From Pseudomonadota bacterium (GTDB taxonomy: Bacteria; SAR324; XYD2-FULL-50-16; JAHJRI01): DNA of 13,074 nucleotides. This document shows, piece after piece, positions 1 to 8,588 of this stretch. Under the pieces are notes generated by a model that ran no database searches, was not told the DNA's origin, and saw only the letters and a list, made by a program, of their open reading frames with translations. Numbering within the stretch: the first letter of the stretch is position 1; the number at the start of each line of letters is the position of its first letter. The stretch spans positions 1-13,074 of the forward strand of contig JAKSDL010000294.1 of NCBI GenBank assembly GCA_022360105.1, in the 5' to 3' direction. The position numbers and the translations under genes are program-made.

Positions 1-1710
1 ATTCAAGTCATATCTGCCAGCTTACAAGCGACGCAGATTCGGTCCATATTTAAAAATGAATTTATTCTTGCAGCACAAGACCTTTCCCAATCTCCCTTTC
101 TTGATTTGAGAGATCGGGTGAATACCCGTTTTGTTGATGAAGATGAAGATTCCGATTTAGATATTGGAGAATCGATCGATCTGTTTATCCAAATGATTCA
201 ATACCAGAAATTTGACTCAATTCTGGCTTCCAAAGATGATTTGAATTCGCTTATGTTCATAAACAATAATAATAGCTTGATTGTGAGAAGTGAGCGTGGA
301 GAAAAAGAGTTTTCCCATAAAAATGCGGCAAAGGATGAGAATTTGACTTTTGAGAAGATCTTACAACCCCTGGTGGAGGGAAGAAAGCTTGATTCTCTTG
401 ACCACGGTGGAGAAATATCAATTTTTGTCCCTTTTGAGTATAAGGAGAAGTATTTTGGAGGTATGGTGCTGACCTATGATAACAAAGGATTGTTAGCGGC
501 CCAAAACCAGATCATTATTACGACGGTTATTATTTCCCTGGTGTTTATCCTGGTCTCAGTTGCTTTGGTTATGATTTTTGTCAGACAGATCTTAACGCAA
601 CCAATTCACCAGCTGGTAAAATTGATGCATAAACTGGCAGAAGGTAAATTTGATGAAAAGTTTACTATTAAGAAAAAGGATGAAATTAGTGAGATGGGTG
701 CTTCCGTTAACGAACTGATTGACAGTTTGCGCTCTGTTTTTCTGAGCATCAGTGAGGTTATGGGGGGTGTTGAACAGGGAGATCTTTCCAAACAAATTGT
801 GATTGAGCTAAAAGGAGAGCTGGATAATATTAAAAGCAGAATCAACCGTTCTATTTTCATGCTTAGTTCCACCATAGAAACGGTAAAAGAAACCAGTCTC
901 TCGGTTGAAGTCAGCGCCAAGGAGCTTTCAAATTCGGCCGAGTTGTTATCCAACAGTGCTGGAAAACAAGCCGCAACCCTGGAAGAGATCTCTTCATCCA
1001 TTGCAGAGATAGAAAATCATTCAAAACAAAATACTGAGTTTTCACAAGAAGCCAAGCAGATTTCAAGTGCCACCCTGGAAATGGTTAATCGCGGAAACAG
1101 GCAAATGGAGGAGATGCAACAATCCATGAGCCAGATTAACACGACTAGTCTTGACGTTACAAAAATCATCAAGGTAATTGATGAAATAGCCTTCCAGACC
1201 AACCTGCTGGCACTGAATGCTGCAGTCGAAGCTGCCAGGGCCGGAAAGTATGGCAAAGGATTTGCTGTTGTCGCGGAGGAGGTCAGAAATCTGGCGGCTC
1301 GCAGTGCTGAAGCCGCTAAAAACACCTCATCCCTGATTGAATCCTCAATGAAAGAAGTAGAGTTGGGTGTTGAACGGGCCGGTCAAACAGCCGATATACT
1401 CAAGGAAATTGTCGTCGAAGTGGAAAAATCAAATGATCTTGTTTCACGAATTGCCGGGGCTTCACAGGAACAAAGCGCGGGGATTTCCGAAATCTTCAAA
1501 GGTATCTCACAGGTGAATGATTCGGTACAGCAGAATTCTGCTATCTCCGAACAGACAGCTTCTTCATCTGACGTGCTGTTGAATCAATCCAACAACCTCC
1601 AACTGGAAATTGAAAAGTTCGTGCTTTTTGGTTCAAGCATAGAAGTTACCCCCGAACCAGATATTGAGGAGCCAAAAGCACTTCCTGCGAGTACCCTTAT
1701 CGAGACTTAG
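1..1710 (+). CDS. Methyl-accepting chemotaxis protein, 5' end cut off by the window
   Basis: Membrane chemoreceptor that would pass ligand binding to CheA/CheW at the cell pole. The frame is open from base 1, so the real start lies upstream; the TTG at 106 is only an internal leucine codon. In-window residues 1-170 are an extracytoplasmic sensor region of unassigned type, with a GGMVLTYDNKGLL stretch near its end that could be the last strand of a Cache-like fold. About 171-195 form one transmembrane helix (IIITTVIISLVFILV core). A HAMP domain follows (about 196-250) and a second HAMP-like helical segment with EQGDLSK. The rest is a long coiled coil with the canonical signalling tip at about 395-432 (EIAFQTNLLALNAAVEAARA, then GKGFAVVAEEVRNLA), encoded at 1183-1296. 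The C-terminus ends STLIET and lacks an NWETF-type CheR tether. The MCP assignment is certain; the ligand is unknown. Confidence 0.96.
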   Translation: MQVISASLQATQIRSIFKNEFILAAQDLSQSPFLDLRDRVNTRFVDEDEDSDLDIGESIDLFIQMIQYQKFDSILASKDDLNSLMFINNNNSLIVRSERGEKEFSHKNAAKDENLTFEKILQPLVEGRKLDSLDHGGEISIFVPFEYKEKYFGGMVLTYDNKGLLAAQNQIIITTVIISLVFILVSVALVMIFVRQILTQPIHQLVKLMHKLAEGKFDEKFTIKKKDEISEMGASVNELIDSLRSVFLSISEVMGGVEQGDLSKQIVIELKGELDNIKSRINRSIFMLSSTIETVKETSLSVEVSAKELSNSAELLSNSAGKQAATLEEISSSIAEIENHSKQNTEFSQEAKQISSATLEMVNRGNRQMEEMQQSMSQINTTSLDVTKIIKVIDEIAFQTNLLALNAAVEAARAGKYGKGFAVVAEEVRNLAARSAEAAKNTSSLIESSMKEVELGVERAGQTADILKEIVVEVEKSNDLVSRIAGASQEQSAGISEIFKGISQVNDSVQQNSAISEQTASSSDVLLNQSNNLQLEIEKFVLFGSSIEVTPEPDIEEPKALPASTLIET

Positions 1711-1748
1711 ATGCAAAACAAATGGCAGGACCCTTCATATCTGCCATT
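1711..1748 (-). terminator. Possible terminator of the giant kinase gene (minus strand)
   Basis: A perfect 8-bp inverted repeat, AATGGCAG at 1721-1728 and CTGCCATT at 1741-1748, has a 12-nt loop. Read on the minus strand, the hairpin is followed by a T-rich stretch (TTTGTTTTGC), as expected of an intrinsic terminator about 70 bp beyond the kinase stop. The T tract is interrupted, so efficiency is uncertain. On the plus strand it has no T tract. Confidence 0.45.
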
Positions 1749-1766
1749 AACCATCAATTCATTCCC

Positions 1767-1801
1767 ACTTTCCCGAGACTAGGGTGAAGTTTTACTTTTT
1801 T
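1767..1801 (+). terminator. Probable intrinsic terminator of the chemoreceptor gene
   Basis: ACTTTCCC (1767-1774) can pair with GGGTGAAGT (1782-1790) if T1785 is bulged and one T-G wobble is allowed; the loop is 7 nt. It is followed at 1791-1801 by TTTACTTTTTT. It lies 57 bp after the MCP stop and just before the convergent kinase stop, the right place and polarity for an MCP terminator. Confidence 0.55.
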
Positions 1802-1818
1802 GATACCAAAAATAAATT

Positions 1819-4800
1819 TCAGTTTTTGCGAGATTTAGGAAAGGAACAGTGAAAAATTGTACCTCCGCGAGGATTATTTTCAGCCCATATTTGGCCATGA
1901 TGCGATTTCATAATTTGTTTAGATATTGCTAATCCCAATCCAGTTCCTTCCCCACTACTCTTAGTTCTGCTGCTTTGTTTAAATTTGTCGAAGACTGTAA
2001 TTAGCTCATTTTCGGGTATACCTATTCCCTCGTCCTCGACAGATATTTGAAAGTCAAAATCATTATCCAATAAACTTACCTTTACTTGCCCACCTTCATC
2101 AGAGAATTTGATGGCATTTGAAATCAGATTTCTAACAACTTGCCCCATTTTATTGTCATCTATTTCTGCCTTATCACTGAAAGCCGGCTTATCATAGATA
2201 ATACCTAAACCTTTCTCTGATGAAAGAGGGTGCAATTCTTTTATTATTGTAATAATTAGTTCGCTAATACTCACATAGTTGTAATCAATGCTAATCCTAC
2301 CAGCCTCTAATTTTGATAGATCCAAGAGATCATTTAGCAGTAGCAGCAGTCGTTCACCACTCTTCTTTATCTCTTCATAATATTCGATCATTTTTTCGAC
2401 ATTTTTAGACCTCGCTTTAAAAATTCCAAGCTTAGCAAAGCCTAGAATACCATGCATTGGTGTTCTTAATTCATGGCTAATATCTGCCAAGAAATCAGTT
2501 TTTGCCTGGTTTGCGGCATCCGACTTTTCTTTCGCAGATTTTAATTCCTCCAGATGTTTCTTTTGTGAAATGTCGGTGATTATTCCTTCCAAATATACAG
2601 TTTTATTGTCTTCATTTTTAGCCAAGCGGACGTTTTCTGAAACGTCAATAATACTGCCGTTACACTTCAATGCTTGGTATTCAAAATTTTCTGCAAATCC
2701 TTTCTCGTGAAGCAGTTCAATTCTTTCATTTTTCCTTTCTTTATCAACATACAAATTATCGGAAAGTAGGTTGAACCTTTCCTTTAGCTCTTGAAGGGAA
2801 CTATATCCAAATATCTTAACAAAAGCTGGATTTGCCTCAAGTATTTCGCCGTTAACTGTGGATTGGAAAATACCTTCGGTAGCTTTTTCGAATATGCCCC
2901 TGTATTTTTTCTCTGATTCTTTTAAATCTTCATATAACCTTGCATTTTCAATGGAAATTGCCATATAGGATGACAGATGTTGAAGTATTTCAACGCGATT
3001 GTTTGTAAAGGCACCTTTTGCCAAATTATTTTCCAAATATATAATACCCAAGGTTTTATTTTGACTGAGAATTGGAGAGCATAGAACAGATTTTACTTCT
3101 CGCCGAGCCAAATTCGGGTCTTTGACAAATTTCCCATCCTGAGTGGCGTTATCAAGCACGACAGTTTCAGATGTTCTGGCAACGTAATGAACAATGTCCA
3201 GTGGGAGAGTCTGTGAAACTGCAGGATCGTTAAGGGAAACTGATTCAAGCACCGTGGCATATCTGTCCCTCGCTTCTTTCATTGCTTCAACGAAATATTG
3301 GTTATCATTTTCTATTAGTAGCCATCCTCGTTCAGCTCCTGTGTTTTCAATTAAAATGGACATCATTTTCTTTAATAACGATGGTAGTAAAATCTCGCTT
3401 GATATGGCTTGAGATGCTTTAATAACTGATTTTAGATCAATTGAAGTATCTGTATCGGTTCCACTGGTAATTCGCATAACGTCAGAGCCTTTCCCAGTAA
3501 AATAAAGCTTTCTATAGGTGCTTCCGGGATCTGCTATAAGCTGCGAATATTTTTTTTCAAGATGGTTAAGCTTTGCTCTAGCTCCCCATTTCTCATACTT
3601 GTAATAAGCTTTATTAAAATATAACTTTGCGAACTCAGTTTTCCCTTTATTTAACCAAAATTTGGCCGTCAACTCATTAGCCAATGCTTCTTCTTGAAGA
3701 AAATGATTTTGTTTGGATAATTCAATTGCTTGATCATAGTATTCAATAGCACGTTCATCCTGCCCTAAAACTCTAAATAATTCGGCTTGAACAAGTGTCC
3801 ATTTATTTAAGAAATTCATTGGTGCATATGAAGACCATTTTTTCAATTTCGTTTGATTTTTATTAACGTATTTTAATATTTTTCTTTTTTTCCTGTGTGG
3901 CAATGATTTGTTGTATATGGATAGCCTGGCTAATGATCCGTAAAGGTAACCAATCGAAGTTGTTGGAGAAGGAAATGTATCCCAAAGATGTTCCATTTTA
4001 TCGGAGAATTCAATTGCCAGATCTGTTTCATCTAGTAAATAACTTAAAGTCGTTTTGTGTAAATATACAAAGAAAATAGATAAATAATCCTTTTCTTTTT
4101 TTAGTGTGTCCAAAAATATTAATTCAATTTCGTTTTGTTTTTGTAATGAAACTTCATTTGACCCAACCATCATAAGCTCCTTTACAGCTTGATGATGAAT
4201 GGTGATAAAATTGAGAATTGTTCCTTGGTTCTGATTTTTAATTGTTTTCACATGATTTTCGAAGGCCTGGTTGACTTCAATCAAAGGCTTACCAATGACA
4301 TACATGTGTAGCAAATACATGTGAATAGAGTGTGCTGAATATTCTATATCACCGTTTTCTAACGCCAAATTATTTGCGTTAAGCAAGTATTCAAGGGTAT
4401 CTCTAAAATGGGTTTTCCATGGCAAGATAGCCCAACCGATAACACATTTGAGTCTTCCTTTGAAAGCTTTGGTTATTGGCAGATCTGCTATTGATAATGC
4501 GAGATCTCCAAACTTCAAACCAAGTTTTACGTTACCAATTACATTGCAAAGAAGCATACCAACTCCACTAAAGACAGCTGGGGTTTCTGCTGTAATTCCG
4601 TTATTTAAAAACATTCGCGTGCTTTTTAATAACATTAATCCCATTAGTTCAGGAAAGGCCGTTTGCAACGAACTTGCTAAAGATTTTATTATATTACTTG
4701 TTGAAATGACTTGTTGACTTTCAGTTGGGTTGGAAATCGATTCGATTTTTTTGGTTTTTTTACTACCTTTTGATTTCAAGATAGTGTGCAGTTTATGCTG

Positions 4801-7458
4801 AATGCGAAACAATTCCCAGACAATAAACAAAACAACAAATGACGACTTGGGGTTTTTAGGTAGTTTAAATTTCAATAGGTTTAATATATTAAGCCCCAGT
4901 CGAATTGCTTCGATTGGTTTCCCTTGGCCATATGAACTTTGAATTAAGATGTCATAAATTTTGACCCTGTCAGTAAGATCTTTAATATTGTTAAAAGCCT
5001 GAGTTGTTAATTCATTGACGTAATCATGGTCACCACATAAATAGCTTACCTCTGCGCCTTCAGTATAAAGTCTCAATGACAGGTCATAATCTTCTGTCCA
5101 GCTATAGTGTGATAGATTTTCGATAGCAATTTTTAAGTAATCTAAGGATTGTGCGTACGCTGTTGCATTCTTAGCCTTCATTCCTGCAATGAGATTCAAT
5201 TGGGTTATTTCCAGTTTTTCGACTGGTTTACTTATGATTTCAGTGCATTGATTTAACTGGTTAACAATGTCAAATATCCTGTTTTCCTTGTTTTCGCCCG
5301 ACGTGTTTTCAATTAATAGTCTACCCAAATTGCGATGCAGAAATTTTCGGTCATTAACAGGTATCATCGAATATGCAGCCTGTTGGATACGATCGTGCAT
5401 AAATCTGAACTCTATATTGCTGTCATTATCTTTGCTGTTAAGTTTGTATGATTCCCCTACGGGATAGATCAAACCCGGTGCTAAAACCATAATTTTCCTT
5501 AAAGCAATTGTTGCTTCCAATGGGGAAATTTCGAGAAAGCAACTCAGTGTTTCTAAATTGAACCTGCCTCCAATACATGAAGCAATTTTTAAAACTTGCT
5601 GAGATTCATCCTCCAGTCTTTTTATTTTATCTGCCAACAGTTCAACAATATTTCCTGAAACATTAGCAGCGTTTACTTTTTCAAGTGACCAACTCCAGGT
5701 ACCATTCTGGCGATTAAATACTATTGCCTGCTTCTCATAAAGAGATTTAAGCAATTCAATTATATAAAATGGATTACCGTCTGTTTTCGCTGCTATTAAT
5801 TCTGAAAGCGGTTTTACCGTGAATTGATCTTTGTTTAAAGTCTCTGCAATAAATCTATTGACTACATCAGGTTTTAGAGGAGAAACATCAATATTGCTCG
5901 TTTTGATTCCACTGTTCTCTAGCCTTTTCTGCGTTGACCTGACTGGATGGGACAAACCAACTTCATTCCTTCGAAAAGCCCCAATTAATAAGAAATTTGA
6001 TTCTCTAGAAGTCATCAAATACTCTATCAACTTAAGGCTCGAAGTATCCGCCCATTGCAAGTCATCAAGAAAAATAACCAAAGGATTCCCAGATCTCACA
6101 AAAGCATCGACAAAGTTTTTAAAAACAAGGTTGAATCTATTTTGAGATTCAATTGGAGGTAAGCTAGACACTGAGCTGCTGGGGCCTGTAATTAATTCTA
6201 ATTCTGGAATTACATCGACAATAATCTGAGCATTTGTGCCCAAAGCCGAGTTGAGTTTATTTCGCCAATTGGAAAGTCGATCTTCGCTTTCCATAAGCAG
6301 CTGTTTTATTAAGTCAGAAAAAGCTTCAACAATAGCAAGATACGGTTTTTGTTTTTGTAATTGTTCATACTTTCCTGAAATAAAATACCCATGATATTCT
6401 GTCACAGGTTTATAAATTTCTCGAACAAGTGTTGTCTTTCCTATGCCTGAATATCCCGAAACTAATATCAATTCAGAATTTGCCTCAAGTGACCCTGCCT
6501 TTTTATTAATGCGACCAAAAGCGGATATCAACGTCTCAATCTCTTTTTCTCTTCCGAAAAGTTTTTGAGGTATTTGGAGTTGTTCCGAGATATCATTAGA
6601 TCCAAGTTGAAATTCTTGATTGAGATTATTCCCGTTTAAAATGCTAAGACATTTTTTTAAGTCTTCAATGATTCCATTTGCACTTTGATATCTGTCTTCA
6701 GCGTTTTTAGAAATAAGCTTCAATACTACATTTGACAATTCATCAGGTATTTTCCCATTTACACTGCGAGGAGGAATCGCCAGATGTGCCAAATGATAAT
6801 GGATTAATTCAATAGGATCTTCAGATTCATAGGGCAGTTTATCGGTTAACATTTCATATAGACTTATTCCAAATGAATAAAAATCCGTGCGATAATCAAG
6901 ATTTTGATTCATGCGGCCTGTTTGTTCCGGAGAAATATAGTTGAGTGATCCCACCAATTCCCCTGGATTTATTAAGGAAGGAGTTTCTCTTGGCAATATC
7001 GATGCTATTCCAAAGTCTATTATCTTTATTTTTTTTAGACTTTTGTTTACCAATATATTTGATGGATTGAGATCTTTGTGAATGATTCCCGCTGCATGAA
7101 CACTTGCTAGAGCTTCAATAATTTGGATGCCAAGTAGCACGATATCCGAGATACTTATTTTTGTTGAAGTTAAGAAGTCCTTTAATGATATAGCCCCAAA
7201 ATCCTCCAAAACTAAAACAGGTAGACTATCATAGGTCTCTAAGTCGTATACATTGATTGCATGAGGGATATCATTTAAATGCGTTAAAATTTGGAATTCA
7301 TGTTTATATCGGGCAATATCATCAGGTCTAGGAATGCTACTATTTAAGAACTTAAAGATTACAGGCTTGTCATCTGTGTTTCTTTTACCTTGATATATTG
7401 ATGAATTGTTACTTTCAAATATTTTACTTTTTATTTGGTAGCCAGGAATAGCAATCAT
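1819..7458 (-). CDS. Trifunctional Ser/Thr protein kinase / STAND-type ATPase / GAF-PAS sensor histidine kinase
   Basis: A 1,879-residue predicted cytoplasmic signalling protein of the HstK-like dual-kinase family (known from cyanobacteria and proteobacteria). Residues 1-270 are a Ser/Thr kinase with K36, catalytic loop HKDLNPSN (127-134, D129, N134), DFG (148-150) and SPE (176-178); HKDxN instead of HRDxK appears to be usual in this family. Residues about 300-600 are a P-loop ATPase with Walker A GYSGIGKT (335-342) and Walker B VIFLDD followed by QWAD (461-471). About 700-1300 is helical and TPR-like. GAF spans about 1345-1508 and PAS about 1512-1635. The histidine kinase has H1662 in SHELRTP, N-box N1777/N1781, DEGIGIP (1809-1815) and GEGTGLGL (1836-1843). 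All three enzymatic modules keep their key residues. There is no receiver domain and no transmembrane helix, so the response regulator must be elsewhere. The ATG at 7458 follows an in-frame TGA four codons upstream; no good Shine-Dalgarno is visible. The gene is AT-rich compared with the operon at 7827-10767. Confidence 0.95.
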   Translation of the reverse strand: MIAIPGYQIKSKIFESNNSSIYQGKRNTDDKPVIFKFLNSSIPRPDDIARYKHEFQILTHLNDIPHAINVYDLETYDSLPVLVLEDFGAISLKDFLTSTKISISDIVLLGIQIIEALASVHAAGIIHKDLNPSNILVNKSLKKIKIIDFGIASILPRETPSLINPGELVGSLNYISPEQTGRMNQNLDYRTDFYSFGISLYEMLTDKLPYESEDPIELIHYHLAHLAIPPRSVNGKIPDELSNVVLKLISKNAEDRYQSANGIIEDLKKCLSILNGNNLNQEFQLGSNDISEQLQIPQKLFGREKEIETLISAFGRINKKAGSLEANSELILVSGYSGIGKTTLVREIYKPVTEYHGYFISGKYEQLQKQKPYLAIVEAFSDLIKQLLMESEDRLSNWRNKLNSALGTNAQIIVDVIPELELITGPSSSVSSLPPIESQNRFNLVFKNFVDAFVRSGNPLVIFLDDLQWADTSSLKLIEYLMTSRESNFLLIGAFRRNEVGLSHPVRSTQKRLENSGIKTSNIDVSPLKPDVVNRFIAETLNKDQFTVKPLSELIAAKTDGNPFYIIELLKSLYEKQAIVFNRQNGTWSWSLEKVNAANVSGNIVELLADKIKRLEDESQQVLKIASCIGGRFNLETLSCFLEISPLEATIALRKIMVLAPGLIYPVGESYKLNSKDNDSNIEFRFMHDRIQQAAYSMIPVNDRKFLHRNLGRLLIENTSGENKENRIFDIVNQLNQCTEIISKPVEKLEITQLNLIAGMKAKNATAYAQSLDYLKIAIENLSHYSWTEDYDLSLRLYTEGAEVSYLCGDHDYVNELTTQAFNNIKDLTDRVKIYDILIQSSYGQGKPIEAIRLGLNILNLLKFKLPKNPKSSFVVLFIVWELFRIQHKLHTILKSKGSKKTKKIESISNPTESQQVISTSNIIKSLASSLQTAFPELMGLMLLKSTRMFLNNGITAETPAVFSGVGMLLCNVIGNVKLGLKFGDLALSIADLPITKAFKGRLKCVIGWAILPWKTHFRDTLEYLLNANNLALENGDIEYSAHSIHMYLLHMYVIGKPLIEVNQAFENHVKTIKNQNQGTILNFITIHHQAVKELMMVGSNEVSLQKQNEIELIFLDTLKKEKDYLSIFFVYLHKTTLSYLLDETDLAIEFSDKMEHLWDTFPSPTTSIGYLYGSLARLSIYNKSLPHRKKRKILKYVNKNQTKLKKWSSYAPMNFLNKWTLVQAELFRVLGQDERAIEYYDQAIELSKQNHFLQEEALANELTAKFWLNKGKTEFAKLYFNKAYYKYEKWGARAKLNHLEKKYSQLIADPGSTYRKLYFTGKGSDVMRITSGTDTDTSIDLKSVIKASQAISSEILLPSLLKKMMSILIENTGAERGWLLIENDNQYFVEAMKEARDRYATVLESVSLNDPAVSQTLPLDIVHYVARTSETVVLDNATQDGKFVKDPNLARREVKSVLCSPILSQNKTLGIIYLENNLAKGAFTNNRVEILQHLSSYMAISIENARLYEDLKESEKKYRGIFEKATEGIFQSTVNGEILEANPAFVKIFGYSSLQELKERFNLLSDNLYVDKERKNERIELLHEKGFAENFEYQALKCNGSIIDVSENVRLAKNEDNKTVYLEGIITDISQKKHLEELKSAKEKSDAANQAKTDFLADISHELRTPMHGILGFAKLGIFKARSKNVEKMIEYYEEIKKSGERLLLLLNDLLDLSKLEAGRISIDYNYVSISELIITIIKELHPLSSEKGLGIIYDKPAFSDKAEIDDNKMGQVVRNLISNAIKFSDEGGQVKVSLLDNDFDFQISVEDEGIGIPENELITVFDKFKQSSRTKSSGEGTGLGLAISKQIMKSHHGQIWAENNPRGGTIFHCSFPKSRKN

Positions 7459-7826
7459 TGTACTTAATCAAGTAGATTTATAGTACCACTAGAAACTTTG
7501 ACGTGGATTGGTTGCCAGATTTTTGGACTATTGCTTCGTAAAAATCAGCACGCCCGAAAATTGTTGAAGCAAAATTGTAGCGGTATTTATTACTTTTGGC
7601 TATCAGGAGGTAGTAAAAAGGCAATTCAAGAATTGTCAAATTGCTAATGTTCGATCGAAACAAGCTGGAAGGTTGTTTTGAATTCCAAGCTACTTTCTTT
7701 TTTAGGTAAATATTTTAGGCATTTTCAAATGATCAATTGAACATATTTATGAAAATGATTTTGTGAATAAACTTTACAAAATCAGGCAATTTGATTTTAA
7801 GTGTCTCGAATGATCTGTCTTAATTA
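7459..7826. other. AT-rich intergenic region upstream of the giant kinase
   Basis: No convincing gene. A 61-codon minus-strand frame (7478-7663) starts with TTG, has no Shine-Dalgarno and resembles no family I recognise; the frame is open for about 15 more codons upstream. On the minus strand a perfect TTGACA hexamer (7634-7639) could be a -35 box for the kinase, but the matching -10 (TACTAC, 18 bp away) is poor. Near the kinase start, TACTATAAAT reads as a -10-like stretch without a good -35. The part next to the SDR gene holds the AT-rich hairpin listed separately. Confidence 0.5.
7756..7784 (-). terminator. Possible weak terminator of the thiolase/SDR operon
   Basis: TGATTTTGT (7756-7764) and ACAAAATCA (7776-7784) form a perfect 9-bp stem with an 11-nt loop, about 40 bp after the last stop codon of the operon. 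On the minus strand it is followed by ATTTTC. The stem is almost all A-T, so it would be a weak terminator. A competing stem uses the same middle segment with TGATTTT at 7792-7798. Confidence 0.3.
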
Positions 7827-8585
7827 CTACATTCCGGTCAGAAGTTTAACGATTGGTTTGCGGGCGTAGGGAAACAGCCAGGTTAGGAAGAGGAAAGGTT
7901 TCATTTTGTAGGTCCAGTGAACCTTTTTTTTGCGCGTAGTTTTCCAAATGAGTTGAGCTACCTGGTTCGGGGTGATTTTAATGCCCAGCTTTTCCACACT
8001 GGCGGCTTTTCTTTCTTTATCCAACAATGGAGTATCAACATAAGGAACCATCACATCACAAACGTGAATCCCAAAGCGTTCAAATTCAATATTCAGTGCT
8101 TCAGTTAGCCCTTTAATGCCAAATTTGGTGGCTGAATAAGCAGCGATTTCAGGTGTGCCGTACAATGTGCAGGCTGAATTCATGGAAACCACACGGGAGT
8201 TTTCCGTATTCTTTAATAAAGGTAAAGCGGCCTCAATTCCCAGCATGACTCCCAACAGATTGACCTCAACGGTTTTTACCTGATTCTCAATGCCGATCTC
8301 ATCGAAACACCCCATGTGTAACATGCCGGCGCAATTAAACAGCAGATCCATTTTACCCGAGGTATAAGAAGAAAACCTGTTAACAGCAGCTTTCAATTCT
8401 TCAAAACTGGTTACGTCTGCTTTGTAAATACAACTATTCTCCTTACCTATCTCTTTTTGCAAGCTTTTCAATGCAGGTTCATCGATATCGGTCAAACCGA
8501 CAAACCAGTTTTTTCCCGCAAAAAGCATGGCTGTTGCTCTGCCTATACCCGAGGCTGCCCCTGTAATCAAAATTGACCTTTTCAC
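7827..8585 (-). CDS. Classical short-chain dehydrogenase/reductase, last gene of the operon
   Basis: A 252-residue NAD(P)-dependent oxidoreductase acting on a keto or hydroxy group; substrate unknown. Classical SDR signatures are all present: TGAASGIG (8-15) for dinucleotide binding, D57, NCAG (84-87), S137, and Y150-S-A-T-K154 as the catalytic Tyr/Lys pair. An acidic residue at the end of strand 2 (D33 in GLTDID) suggests NAD(H) preference. The last 25 residues carry a hydrophobic stretch (PFLFLTWLFPYA) in a basic context, which may pack on a lipid-like substrate or touch the membrane (inference). The start is GTG, chosen because GGGAGG lies 7-8 nt upstream; that site overlaps the stop region of the preceding gene, leaving a 3-bp gap. 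This points to translational coupling within the operon. Confidence 0.92.
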   Translation of the reverse strand: MKRSILITGAASGIGRATAMLFAGKNWFVGLTDIDEPALKSLQKEIGKENSCIYKADVTSFEELKAAVNRFSSYTSGKMDLLFNCAGMLHMGCFDEIGIENQVKTVEVNLLGVMLGIEAALPLLKNTENSRVVSMNSACTLYGTPEIAAYSATKFGIKGLTEALNIEFERFGIHVCDVMVPYVDTPLLDKERKAASVEKLGIKITPNQVAQLIWKTTRKKKVHWTYKMKPFLFLTWLFPYARKPIVKLLTGM

Positions 8586-8588
8586 GGC

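Noticed and set aside
106..108. TTG as start of the chemoreceptor gene
   Set aside because: The same frame is open back to base 1 without a stop, and the protein lacks its first transmembrane helix, so the start is outside the window.
592..1325. Minus-strand open frames opposite the chemoreceptor
   Set aside because: They lie antisense to the strongly conserved HAMP and signalling region of the chemoreceptor and have no recognisable features.
1819..1900. Receiver domain at the kinase C-terminus
   Set aside because: The protein ends about 30 residues after the GLGL motif of the ATPase domain, leaving no room for a receiver domain.
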